Source: Paenibacillus camerounensis (lineage in GTDB: Bacteria > Bacillota > Bacilli > Paenibacillales > Paenibacillaceae). From it: DNA of 45,770 nucleotides. A model generated the notes under the pieces. The model worked only from the letters and a program-made list of their open reading frames with translations, was not told where the DNA came from and ran no database searches. Location of the stretch: NCBI RefSeq assembly GCF_000723885.1, contig NZ_CCDG010000036.1, positions 1 through 45,770 of the forward strand, given 5' to 3'. Positions 34,221 to 42,116 of this stretch are shown here, piece after piece. The translations under genes and the position numbers were made by a program. How positions within the stretch are numbered: the first letter of the stretch is position 1; each line of letters begins with the position of its first letter.

Positions 34221-34234
34221 GAGATCACCTTCCT

Positions 34235-34309
34235 TAAGCTTAGATTTGTGAGGTGGATATGTCTTTTATTAAAGACAACTGTACTTTTATTAACCTCACC
34301 GTAAGCTTA
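34235..34309. repeat. Nested inverted repeats in the yflT-like leader
   Basis: TAAGCTTA occurs at 34235-34242 and 34302-34309. Inside these, GTGAGGT (34248-34254) pairs with ACCTCAC (34293-34299). At the centre TGTCTTT (34260-34266) pairs with AAAGACA (34271-34277) around a 4-nt loop. The outer arms overlap the candidate promoter; the inner one would lie in the 5' UTR. Confidence 0.55.
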
Positions 34310-34315
34310 TGAAAC
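34290..34315 (-). promoter_or_regulatory. Candidate SigB promoter of the yflT-like gene
   Basis: The minus strand reads GTTTCA (34310-34315), a 14-nt spacer and GGTTAA (34290-34295). The -35 and spacing are identical to those at rsbV. The -10 differs by one base from that before the DUF948 gene. The gene is a known SigB-regulon family. Confidence 0.55.
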
Positions 34316-34318
34316 ACC

Positions 34319-34852
34319 TCATGACGCATTCGCATCAAATAAATCAATTCCGTCCCATTCACCGGTGAACGGATTGCGGTAAATCTTCAGTGCCGCGCTT
34401 CCTCTTATATAGACATCCCCGTCATCTGCAATGAAATCCGGTTCCCCCAGCAGCTCACCTGCGGTATTATCCGCCGGATTCAGTGATACTCCGTTAAGAA
34501 TCAGGCCATACGTCCCTGCCTGGACCGGATTCACATGAATGTAGGTAACGATACCGCCGCAGATTCCGGCCGTCATATCAGCGTATTGATATTCCAGGCA
34601 TTCCTGCCAGGGATCAGGGGAAATACTCAGCGGCACTCCCTTACTCAGCAGAAGCTCCTCCTTCGAACTAAACAGGGCTGCACCCGCAAGGGAATCAAAG
34701 CTGCTGATATACGGATTCAAGCCGAGATTGCGTTCAAAGGCAAGCACTACCTGCGGCTGCATGGAGAAAAAAGTCGCCGGGACATGCTCCCTCTGCGCGG
34801 AGGGCGATATATATGAGGATAGCAGGCTAAATAGAAGAATGATGACGTTCAT
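34319..34852 (-). CDS. Exported protein of unknown function
   Basis: 177 residues with a hydrophobic signal sequence (about 1-18, VIILLFSLLSSYISPSA). The remainder is beta-rich with two similar halves (LLSKGVPLSISPDPW...CLEYQYADM and ELLGEPDFIADDG...ALKIY), each a GxPxxI/DxI plus Y-strand pattern. These resemble the small repeated domains of SmpA-like or DUF4309-like secreted proteins, but I cannot assign a family. GGCGGG lies 7 nt before the ATG. It starts 58 nt after the DUF948 gene on the same strand, so may share its SigB-like promoter. Confidence 0.65.
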   Translation of the reverse strand: MNVIILLFSLLSSYISPSAQREHVPATFFSMQPQVVLAFERNLGLNPYISSFDSLAGAALFSSKEELLLSKGVPLSISPDPWQECLEYQYADMTAGICGGIVTYIHVNPVQAGTYGLILNGVSLNPADNTAGELLGEPDFIADDGDVYIRGSAALKIYRNPFTGEWDGIDLFDANAS

Positions 34853-34910
34853 AAGACGTCCCGCCTTTCATAATGTGCACCGATGCTGTGTGAATGGGAC
34901 TGTTCCGGAA

Positions 34911-35417
34911 TTAGTGCCGGAATTTCTGCCAGATTGCTGCTGCCGCGTCAACACCTTTAAGCGCTATTGCTACTTTACCCGGTGCTTTCTTGGCGTATGC
35001 CGTGTCATAGGAATTCACTGTACGCTCTTCTGCGGGAGTGAGTGTTTTTTCATCTATGGCTACCTCTCCCGCCTTCTGCTTCAGCTCACGGGATTTCCGG
35101 TATTTCTCAATTACCGTAACCGATACCTGCTTCACAGTCAGCGTAAGCTCATTCATAACGTCCCCAAGGTTCTTGACGGAATCGACAATCGGATCAATCT
35201 TCTGGATTTTACCCTGGACATCAGCGGTAATATCGTTGGCATGACGGACAGTTGTCTTGATTTCATAGGTAAGCTCATCTACTGTCTTCTGCACTTCCTG
35301 CAGAGTCTGGCTGACTTTGTCGAGGGATTCCTTTGCTGAATTTAAGGTTTTGATTAAGAAGAAAACAAGTACGGCGAATGCGACAGCAACCAGTGCCACG
35401 CTCAGTTCAATGATCAT
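34911..35417 (-). CDS. DUF948 membrane stress protein (YtxG-like)
   Basis: 168 residues. One N-terminal membrane segment (about 3-25, IIELSVALVAVAFAVLVFFLI), then the DUF948 heptad-like helix: SLDKVSQTLQEVQKTVDEL, HANDITADVQGKI and DPIVDSVKNLGDVM. The C-terminal tail is lysine-rich. In Bacillus ytxG lies in the SigB-controlled ytxGHJ operon; here the YtxH-like gene is 11 kb away, but both carry SigB-like promoters. ATG 35417 has AAGGGG 8 nt upstream; the in-frame TTG at 35435 is less likely. Confidence 0.85.
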   Translation of the reverse strand: MIIELSVALVAVAFAVLVFFLIKTLNSAKESLDKVSQTLQEVQKTVDELTYEIKTTVRHANDITADVQGKIQKIDPIVDSVKNLGDVMNELTLTVKQVSVTVIEKYRKSRELKQKAGEVAIDEKTLTPAEERTVNSYDTAYAKKAPGKVAIALKGVDAAAAIWQKFRH

Positions 35418-35474
35418 TTCAAAAACCCCTTCCAAGTCATAAATATCGGCTTACTCTGCCTTATTACTGCATAG

Positions 35475-35500
35475 TTACCCTTACGCCAATAGCACGAAAC
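35475..35500 (-). promoter_or_regulatory. SigB-type promoter of the DUF948 gene
   Basis: The minus strand reads GTTTCG (35495-35500), a 14-nt spacer and GGGTAA (35475-35480), a good match to the SigB consensus about 58 nt upstream of the start. Confidence 0.7.
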
Positions 35501-35539
35501 AGCCTGTCAAGCGTCTAAAAGACCATATTATTCCATTTT

Positions 35540-35565
35540 GTTTCAATCCGTAAGCCCCCGTTTAT
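35540..35565 (+). promoter_or_regulatory. Candidate SigB-type promoter of the DUF1328 gene
   Basis: GTTTCA (35540-35545), a 14-nt spacer and GTTTAT (35560-35565), the same pair of hexamers and the same spacing as before the ytxH-like gene. It is divergent from the DUF948 promoter within one short intergenic region. Confidence 0.4.
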
Positions 35566-35603
35566 ACAATGACTACACCACCCGACAGAAAGGATGACTT
35601 CTC

Positions 35604-35771
35604 ATGCTGAAATGGTCGGTAATTCTGCTGGTGATTGCACTCATCGCCGGTGTATTCGGATTCTTTAATATCGTAGGAGCGGCAGTCGGCATTGCAAAGG
35701 TATTATTCTTTATCTTCCTCATCCTGTTCATTGTATCCCTCTTCACCGGACAGCGAGGAAGGTCAATGTGA
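35604..35771 (+). CDS. DUF1328 (UPF0391) small membrane protein
   Basis: A 55-residue protein with two membrane segments: [20 protein letters not shown] and a second around [15 protein letters not shown], joined by [11 protein letters not shown], and the short basic tail GQRGRSM. This is the classic DUF1328/YtjA layout, found in many bacteria near stress genes; its role is unknown. AAAGGA lies 9 nt before the ATG. Confidence 0.85.
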   Translation: MLKWSVILLVIALIAGVFGFFNIVGAAVGIAKVLFFIFLILFIVSLFTGQRGRSM

Positions 35772-35827
35772 TGATATCCGCCCGGCGTGCCTAGAGGATA
35801 AACATGCATAGCAATACGGAACTGCAG

Positions 35828-35858
35828 ACCCGGTGTCTCCGCCTCAGGAGCTCCGGGT
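35828..35858 (+). terminator. Probable terminator after the DUF1328 gene
   Basis: A stem ACCCGG / CCGGGT with an inner CTCC/GGAG pairing is followed by TTGTTCTAT. The T-tract is interrupted, so strength is uncertain. The rest of the region up to 36049 shows no gene. Confidence 0.45.
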
Positions 35859-36049
35859 TGTTCTATGTAGGGAATGTTCTTTTATTCTATTCACACATCA
35901 AAATATGTAGGCCTTTCCCCCACCAGGCAATTTTAAAGTTTTATTTACACGGTTGGTTCATCGCCTCCCCTTTTTGTTTACATGCATATTAGCACAGTAC
36001 AAACATGGAAAAAACCGCTAACCCAAAACCACACTAGGAGGAATTTCAG

Positions 36050-36427
36050 ATGAAAAAATTAGCCAGTTTTACAGTAGCAGTAGGTCTTATGGCATCCATA
36101 GCAGCATCGGCTTCAGCGGCAGAGGTTACAGGCACTGCAGATCCGGCAACTACAGTTACGGGGAGCACTTACAGTGAGCAGTTTGAAACTGTAATTACTC
36201 CGGCGGATATCAAACCGGCGACCCCGATGATTATTTTGACAAAAGCAACTCCTTTCCATTTCTCCACTGACAGCCTGACTCCGGCCGGCTGGCTGAGCGC
36301 CCAGACCATTGATACTACCGGCGCTGTTTTGACCGATGCCTGGGGCAATGAATGGAGAGAGGTTTATACCTGGCTTGGCAAAGCATGGATTAAGGTTCCG
36401 GCATCTGCATACGTAATTACTCCATAA
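36050..36427 (+). CDS. Small secreted protein of unknown function
   Basis: 125 residues. It has a textbook signal peptide (MKKLASFTVAVGLMASIAAS, cleavage expected after ASAAE near residue 24). The mature part is about 100 residues, Thr/Pro/Ala-rich, with two tryptophan-containing segments (LTPAGWLSAQTID and DAWGNEWREVYTWLGKAWIKVP) that suggest a small beta domain, possibly SH3-like or wall-binding. No family is recognised. AGGAGG lies about 9 nt before the ATG. Confidence 0.7.
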   Translation: MKKLASFTVAVGLMASIAASASAAEVTGTADPATTVTGSTYSEQFETVITPADIKPATPMIILTKATPFHFSTDSLTPAGWLSAQTIDTTGAVLTDAWGNEWREVYTWLGKAWIKVPASAYVITP

Positions 36428-36468
36428 TGGAATAACCGCAAGCATTCGTTCCTGCCTGCACCCATATC

Positions 36469-36512
36469 CGGCAGTCTGAGACTTAATGTCTTATGGCTGC
36501 CGTCTTCCTTTT
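36469..36512 (+). terminator. Terminator after the small secreted protein
   Basis: A stem CGGCAG / CTGCCG with an inner AGACTTAATGTCT hairpin is followed by TCTTCCTTTT on the plus strand. Confidence 0.6.
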
Positions 36513-36529
36513 AAGATAACACAAAAGAA

Positions 36530-36570
36530 GGGCTAACTCTTCAGTAGACATTCTACTGAAGAGTTAGCCC
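36530..36570 (-). terminator. Perfect 19-bp hairpin, terminator of the NlpC/P60 gene
   Basis: GGGCTAACTCTTCAGTAGA (36530-36548) and its exact complement (36552-36570) are separated by only 3 nt, with TTCTTTTGTG downstream on the minus strand. It is unusually long and perfect for a terminator. Confidence 0.75.
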
Positions 36571-36625
36571 TACAAAACCTCTACCCTAGTTCACCCGTCA
36601 CAAACCTTGTACTGCTCTAATATCA

Positions 36626-37693
36626 TTAGCGGACAACCGAGCCTCCATACAGGAACCGGTTCATCCACGAAGAGCTTAAATTGTCGACCCTCACACCGCC
36701 GGAAGCTACAGAATACGTGTGCAGAATCTTTCCGTCCCCCAGATACATCGCTACGTGTGAGATCCGCTCCGAAAATCTGTTCACTCCAGCATAAGCAGAA
36801 GCTGAGCTTCCCTTATAATCCATAAAGAACATCAGGTCGCCGCGCTTGAGGCCGGAAATATCAGTAACCGTCTGGCTGTTCTCCCGAACCCAGGTTCCCT
36901 GCTGCCGGGAGTCGGCAGGCAAAGTTAAATTCAGTGCATCCTTGAACATCTGCCGGATAAAATCAGAGCAGTCAAAGGTGCTCGTATTACTTCTGCTGGA
37001 GCCGAATTCATATGGCGTCCCCAGATATTTCATGCCTGCTGCGATAACATTATCAATGATAGCAGACTGTGCCGGTGCCGTTGGAGCCGGTGCCGGAGTT
37101 GCTGCTGGCGCAGGTGCCGGAGTTGCCGGAGCCGGCGTTACCGCTGCTTCGTCCAGCCCAATATAACGGTCTGCCGAACTGGTGTAGCCGATCGTTCCGT
37201 TAGTTGTCTGCACTTTATACCAGTAGCTGTTGGTCTCCTCCAATATTACCACCGGATCGCCTTCCTTGAGGTTCCCGAGCACTTTCCCGCTGGTTGAAGG
37301 GGTCTCACGGAGCCGGACAGACGCCTGAATGACTGCCGTCTGTACAGCTGGTGTCACTGCAGGTGCAGCAACAACACTGATATACTGATCTCCGGAACTT
37401 GTATATCCAACTTCTCCGGACGCAGTTCTGACTTTGTACCAGTAACTGTTGGTTTGTTCAAGTATAACGACCTGATCGCCCTTACTCAGGTATGTGATCA
37501 CACTGCCGCTTGTAGAAGGGCTGGTGCGCAGACGAACTGAAGATTGAATAACGCCTGTCAGCGAAGCAGATGCCGTTACAGATGAAGCTGATGAAGCAGC
37601 GAATGCCTGCTGAGGGCTGAATACTCCCCAGGATAATGCAAGTGATGCTGAGACCAATAACGAAGCCGCAAGCTGTTTATGTGATCTGATCAT
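36626..37693 (-). CDS. Secreted SH3-SH3-NlpC/P60 peptidoglycan endopeptidase
   Basis: 355 residues. Signal peptide (about 1-33, cleavage near AFAAS), two bacterial SH3 domains (about 46-106 and 118-180) with near-identical repeats (SYWYKV), a Pro/Ala-rich linker (185-210), and an NlpC/P60 catalytic domain (212-355). Cys242 (STFDCSDFIRQMF), His313 (ISHVAMYLGDG) and His325 form the catalytic set. Such enzymes cleave D-gamma-glutamyl-meso-diaminopimelate bonds in stem peptides and act in wall turnover. ATG 37693 follows GGGGG by 6 nt. A perfect TATAAT is seen at 37765-37770 (minus), without an obvious -35. Confidence 0.93.
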   Translation of the reverse strand: MIRSHKQLAASLLVSASLALSWGVFSPQQAFAASSASSVTASASLTGVIQSSVRLRTSPSTSGSVITYLSKGDQVVILEQTNSYWYKVRTASGEVGYTSSGDQYISVVAAPAVTPAVQTAVIQASVRLRETPSTSGKVLGNLKEGDPVVILEETNSYWYKVQTTNGTIGYTSSADRYIGLDEAAVTPAPATPAPAPAATPAPAPTAPAQSAIIDNVIAAGMKYLGTPYEFGSSRSNTSTFDCSDFIRQMFKDALNLTLPADSRQQGTWVRENSQTVTDISGLKRGDLMFFMDYKGSSASAYAGVNRFSERISHVAMYLGDGKILHTYSVASGGVRVDNLSSSWMNRFLYGGSVVR

Positions 37694-37905
37694 AGCGTTC
37701 CCCCGCTTATGCAAAGATGAGAATTCAACAACGGCGCGCGCTACGTTTGTTGCTTTCTGCCCTCATTATAGGGGCAGGCGGGAATTGGAACATGCTTCTA
37801 ATCTCACAAAAAGACTTGCCAAGTTATGGTAAGCACCGGGTCTATAGTCTTGATTTCTCCTTGGATTTGGTGGAAATTACAGCTAATTAGGAGCCGGTCG
37901 GAGCT

Positions 37906-38808
37906 TTATTCTTTGGGCTCGACATGAATATGCACATTCATAATATTGTCTCTGCCGCCCATCCGCTCTTCAATCGAATCGCTGATCCGGTGGCCTTCTG
38001 CCACACTGATTCCGGCATCAACCTCCACGACCACATCAACCAGCACCTGACTTCCATGTACACGGGCTTTAATATCCTTAATTCCCTCCACACCGGGGGT
38101 CCGGGCAATCGTACTGCGCAGATCCATGAGCTTATCCTCATCAAACCCGTCCGTCAGCCGGTAGGTGGCATCACGGAAAATATCCCATGCTGTTTTGGCT
38201 ATGAGCAACCCTACCAGGACGGCAGCAGCAGAATCAATCCACGGCAGGCCGAACTGTGCACCCACAATCCCTGCCGCTGCGCCGATACTGACCATAGCAT
38301 CCGAGAAATTATCCTTGGCTGCGGCCATAAGGGCGCCGTTGTTAATCCGCTTGGCTAATCTCTTGTTATATATATATACCCCCATCATCGCCGCTGAACA
38401 CACCAACGCCACCGCAGCAGACCAGAGCTCCGGCACCGCTTTGGCGCCTTCGAACAGAGAACGTACCGCTTCAACGATTACCTGTATCCCGACCATCGCC
38501 ATAATAAAGGAAGCCAGCAGTGCCGCCACCGTCTCCGCCCGGAAATGCCCGTACGGATGATCGGAGTCAGGCGGCTTCCGCGAAATCCGCAGTCCGATCA
38601 GCACTGCTGCGGAAGCAACAATATCCGTCAGGTTGTTGAAGCCGTCAGCCAGCAGTGCGCTCGATCCGAATAAAGACCCGCTTACCAGCTTAAATGCAGA
38701 CAAAACCAGATAGGCAGCGATACTGACCATCGCCCCGCGTTCTCCCTTGCGTATATCCTCATAAATATCGGCCACCGGCTGACACTCCTTCTTCATCTTC
38801 TTTGCCAA
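37906..38808 (-). CDS. Cation diffusion facilitator, manganese-type signature
   Basis: A 300-residue CDF transporter with six membrane segments and a C-terminal cytoplasmic domain (about 215-300, ending HIHVEPKE). The metal site reads Asn58-xxx-Asp62 (in ADGFNNLTD) in TM2 and Asp166-xxx-Asp170 (in KDNFSD) in TM5. This NxxxD/DxxxD pair is the signature of manganese exporters (for example MneP/MneS); zinc CDFs have DxxxD/HxxxD. It is therefore predicted to export Mn(II) by proton antiport. The start is TTG with GGAG 5 nt upstream; ATG 38796 is an alternative. Confidence 0.88.
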   Translation of the reverse strand: MAKKMKKECQPVADIYEDIRKGERGAMVSIAAYLVLSAFKLVSGSLFGSSALLADGFNNLTDIVASAAVLIGLRISRKPPDSDHPYGHFRAETVAALLASFIMAMVGIQVIVEAVRSLFEGAKAVPELWSAAVALVCSAAMMGVYIYNKRLAKRINNGALMAAAKDNFSDAMVSIGAAAGIVGAQFGLPWIDSAAAVLVGLLIAKTAWDIFRDATYRLTDGFDEDKLMDLRSTIARTPGVEGIKDIKARVHGSQVLVDVVVEVDAGISVAEGHRISDSIEERMGGRDNIMNVHIHVEPKE

Positions 38809-38911
38809 GTCTGCTCCGGCAATTCATTTCTTGAATTATTCTTGCCCTTGTGGCGGCATTTAAAAACAATTAAAATGAGGAATAGGACTTGCTTCATAAG
38901 GGGGTAACATA

Positions 38912-39097
38912 ATGAGCGAAAATACCGAGAAACCGAAGGTCAATCTGGCTGATGCCATCCGCCAGAAGCTTGAACAAAAGAAACAGCAGAATTCAAGCAA
39001 ACCGGGCTCATCCTTTCAAGCCGGCTCCGCAAAGCCGCTGAAGAGCCAGAACAACAAAAAACCTAACAACCAGCGCCGCCGCACCGGCGGGTCCTAG
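38912..39097 (+). CDS. Small basic protein of unknown function
   Basis: 61 residues, strongly basic and Gln/Asn/Ser-rich. A short helix (VNLADAIRQKLEQKKQQ) is followed by a disordered tail ending in RRRTGGS. I do not recognise a family beyond Paenibacillus-type conserved hypotheticals. AAGGGGG lies 6-7 nt before the ATG and a strong terminator follows, which supports it being a real gene. Nucleic-acid binding is possible but unproven. Confidence 0.65.
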   Translation: MSENTEKPKVNLADAIRQKLEQKKQQNSSKPGSSFQAGSAKPLKSQNNKKPNNQRRRTGGS

Positions 39098-39140
39098 GCC
39101 TTTGGGTCCGGACACAGAATCTGGTTCAGCTCTGAACATA

Positions 39141-39180
39141 AACGGCTGCGTTATCCCGGGAGGATAACGCAGCCGTTTTG
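39141..39180. terminator. Bidirectional terminator, 16-bp stem
   Basis: A perfect 16-bp stem AACGGCTGCGTTATCC / GGATAACGCAGCCGTT with a 5-nt loop is followed by TTTGTT on the plus strand. It lies between convergent genes. Confidence 0.88.
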
Positions 39181-39214
39181 TTATGAACCTTACCTGTTCA
39201 TATAATTTATTCTA

Positions 39215-40840
39215 TTAGACTTCAACAGGATACATGCGCTGGCGCAGTTCCTTAATTTCCGGATTCTCCAGGTATTCATCATAGCTCATGGAGCGGTCAA
39301 TGACGCCTGTCGGTGTAATTTCAATAACCCGGTTGGCAATGGTCTGGATGAACTGATGGTCATGGGAAGTAAAGAGAATCGTCCCGTCAAAATCAATCAG
39401 ACCGTTATTCAGCGCAGTGATCGATTCCAGATCCAAGTGGTTCGTAGGCTCATCGAATACGAGCACATTCGCGCCGTTCAGCATCATTTTGGCCAGCATA
39501 CAGCGGACCTTCTCTCCCCCGGACAGCACGCTTGCCTTCTTCAGCGCTTCCTCACCGGCAAACAGCATCCGGCCCAGGAATCCGCGCAGGAAGGTTTCGT
39601 CCTGATCCTTGGAGTACTGGCGCAGCCATTCCACAAGGTTCAGATTGACACCGTCGAAATAGCTGGAGTTGTCTTTCGGGAAGTACGCCTGGGTAGTGGT
39701 TACACCCCATGAATACTCACCGCTGTCTGCTTCCTTCTCACCCATCAGAATATCGAACAGCAGTGATTTCGGCTGGGAATACGGGCCTACAAAAGCAATT
39801 TTGTCGCCTTTGTTGACTACAATGTTAAACTCATCCAGCATTTTCTCGCCCTCAACAGTCTTGCTCAGGCCAGTGACCGTAAGCAGCTGCTTACCGGCTT
39901 CACGCTCCGGCTTGAAGTTAAGGAACGGATATTTACGGTTGGATGGACGGATATCGTCCAGTGTAATCTTCTCGAGCTGCTTCTTACGGGAAGTCGCCTG
40001 CTTCGATTTGGAGGCATTGGCCGAGAAGCGCTGAATGAAGGCCTGCAGCTCCTTGATCTTATCTTCCTTCTTCTTGTTGGCATCACGCTGCAGGGTCTGA
40101 GCCAGCTGGCTGGACTCATACCAGAAGTCATAGTTGCCGACGTACATCTGAATTTTGCCGAAATCGATATCCGCAATATGCGTGCAGACCTTGTTCAGGA
40201 AGTGACGGTCATGGGATACCACGATAACAGTACCTTCATAGTCCATGAGGAAGTTCTCCAGCCAGCCGATGGATTCAAGATCCAAATGGTTGGTAGGCTC
40301 ATCGAGCAGCAGGTTGTTCGGACGGCCGAACAGAGCTTGCGCAAGCAATACCCGGACCTTTTCGTTGCCGCTGAGTTCGGCCATCTTTTTGTCGTGCATT
40401 TCACGCATAATGCCCAGGCCGATCAGCATGGCTGCCGCATCCGGCTCAGCGTCCCAGCCGTTCAGCTCGGCAAATTCACCTTCAAGCTCACCGGCGCGCA
40501 GGCCGTCAGCTTCTGTGAAGTCGCTCTTGGCATAAAGGGCATCCTTCTCCTTCATAATTTCATAAAGGCGGGTGTGTCCCATAATGACTGTTTCCAGCAC
40601 CTGAAATTCATCATACTCAAAATGGTTCTGTTTCAGGATTGCCAGACGTTCGCCCGGAGTGATGTGTACATCCCCGATGTTGGCTTCAATCTCGCCGGAC
40701 AGGATTTTTAGAAAAGTAGATTTACCGGCACCGTTCGCCCCGATCAGGCCGTAGCAGTTCCCTGGTGTGAATTTTATGTTTACATCCTCAAAAAGTGCGC
40801 GTTTTCCGTAGCGGAGTGTTACGCCGCTTGTGCTAATCAT
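39215..40840 (-). CDS. ABC-F family ATPase (YkpA/YbiT-like)
   Basis: 541 residues, two nucleotide-binding domains joined by a charged helical linker (about 242-300), with no membrane segments. Domain 1: Walker A GANGAGKST (34-42), signature LSGNEKVRV, Walker B LLLDEPTNHLDLES. Domain 2: degenerate Walker A GPYSQPKS (352-359), canonical signature LSGGEKVR and Walker B VFDEPTNHLDLES. ABC-F proteins act at the ribosomal E site as translation factors; the YkpA/YbiT branch is housekeeping rather than a known resistance determinant. The long PtIM-type linker supports a ribosomal role. An AAAGGA site lies about 13 nt before the ATG. Confidence 0.9.
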   Translation of the reverse strand: MISTSGVTLRYGKRALFEDVNIKFTPGNCYGLIGANGAGKSTFLKILSGEIEANIGDVHITPGERLAILKQNHFEYDEFQVLETVIMGHTRLYEIMKEKDALYAKSDFTEADGLRAGELEGEFAELNGWDAEPDAAAMLIGLGIMREMHDKKMAELSGNEKVRVLLAQALFGRPNNLLLDEPTNHLDLESIGWLENFLMDYEGTVIVVSHDRHFLNKVCTHIADIDFGKIQMYVGNYDFWYESSQLAQTLQRDANKKKEDKIKELQAFIQRFSANASKSKQATSRKKQLEKITLDDIRPSNRKYPFLNFKPEREAGKQLLTVTGLSKTVEGEKMLDEFNIVVNKGDKIAFVGPYSQPKSLLFDILMGEKEADSGEYSWGVTTTQAYFPKDNSSYFDGVNLNLVEWLRQYSKDQDETFLRGFLGRMLFAGEEALKKASVLSGGEKVRCMLAKMMLNGANVLVFDEPTNHLDLESITALNNGLIDFDGTILFTSHDHQFIQTIANRVIEITPTGVIDRSMSYDEYLENPEIKELRQRMYPVEV

Positions 40841-40959
40841 TAAGCATTACCATCCTTTTCACTTTGGGTTTCGGCTCATTATAGCATAAAATCAAGGCAA
40901 ATAGCCCGTAACATCACGTTGTTCCTGCGGTTTTGGCACTAAATCCCTATGTGTGCGCA

Positions 40960-41955
40960 TTATTGCCCCGAATAGCGCTCCTCAGGGTGCACGATTAACG
41001 TCTCGCCGTACCCCAAGGTGCGTATCCGCTCCGGACTTATTCCCTGAGCCTCACGCGCCAGCTCCATCCGGTCCAGCGCCTCCCGCGCCGTATCGTCAGC
41101 CAGCCGGAAGGTGCCAAAATGCATCGGAATCATCATTTCAGCGCCTACATCCAGAAAAGCCTGCACCGCTTCTTCAGGATTCACATGCTGTGAGCTCATG
41201 AACCACTCCGGCTCATACGCCCCGATTGGCATCAGGGCAATATGCAGCTTGAAACGGCTACCGATCTCCTTGAAGCCTGGGAAAAAGCCGCTGTCTCCGG
41301 CAAAATAAAGATTAGGCGGCAGCTTCCGCTTCTGTTCGTCCTTCTTCCCCTCCGGATGCTTGCCGGGCTCGGCAGGCTGAAGCACATAGCCTCCCCAGTG
41401 GGAGCTGTTGGTATCAAAGGGGGTCCGCCGGGTCCAGTGCTGGGTCGGCACGAACGTCAGCTTGACCGGCCCCAGCGTCAGCTCCTCCCACCACTGCATC
41501 TCCTGGCAGTTCGGAAAGCCTTTACGCAGCATTTTCCGCTTGAGTCCGGCCGGAACCACGATCTTCGTCGCTGCCTTATACAGCTTGCGGATTGAGGGGA
41601 AATGCAGATGGTCATAATGGGAATGCGAGATCAGGATCAGATCCACCGGCGGTACCTCATTCAGCGGTATGCCCGGCTGGCCGATCCGCTTCTCGAAGCC
41701 GAGACGGCGGGCCCAGATTGGATCGGTAATGATATTAAGCCCCTCATATTGCATAAAAAAGGTCGAGTGCCCGATCCAGGTTATCGTCGTGTCCAGCCGG
41801 TTCCCTGTGAGATAACTCAGCTCCGGCGTGTGGTTCGGCACCTTATAGGAGTAGTCCTTCTGCTTGCTGCGGCGCTCCTCCCTCCACTGGCGCAGTTCCT
41901 TCAGCGTCTTGTCTACGCCGACGTTATCGATGTTGTTGTATTTTATTTTAGCCAT
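40960..41955 (-). CDS. Metallo-beta-lactamase-fold hydrolase (NAPE-PLD/UlaG-like)
   Basis: 331 residues. The first metal motif is HSHYDH (His111, His113, Asp115, His116). ITWIGHSTFFMQYEGLNIITDP upstream is typical of the NAPE-PLD/UlaG branch. Later come PTQHWTRRTPFD, FAGDSGF and MIPMHFGTF, which supply the remaining ligands. NAPE-PLD-like enzymes hydrolyse phosphodiesters of phospholipids; the bacterial substrate is unknown. AAGGAGA lies 9 nt before the ATG. Confidence 0.87.
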   Translation of the reverse strand: MAKIKYNNIDNVGVDKTLKELRQWREERRSKQKDYSYKVPNHTPELSYLTGNRLDTTITWIGHSTFFMQYEGLNIITDPIWARRLGFEKRIGQPGIPLNEVPPVDLILISHSHYDHLHFPSIRKLYKAATKIVVPAGLKRKMLRKGFPNCQEMQWWEELTLGPVKLTFVPTQHWTRRTPFDTNSSHWGGYVLQPAEPGKHPEGKKDEQKRKLPPNLYFAGDSGFFPGFKEIGSRFKLHIALMPIGAYEPEWFMSSQHVNPEEAVQAFLDVGAEMMIPMHFGTFRLADDTAREALDRMELAREAQGISPERIRTLGYGETLIVHPEERYSGQ

Positions 41956-42116
41956 AACGGCATCTCTCCTTATCAGGATTCAGTACAAATTTTACCCAAT
42001 TTACGGCCGGATTAAGCTGCCGGGGCTGGCTGCCATTTTGTATTCCCCCCATATAATGATGTAAAATGCGGGTAAAGACTGCGGTAATTCTACCGAATGA
42101 AAGGGGAGCTAAGCGT

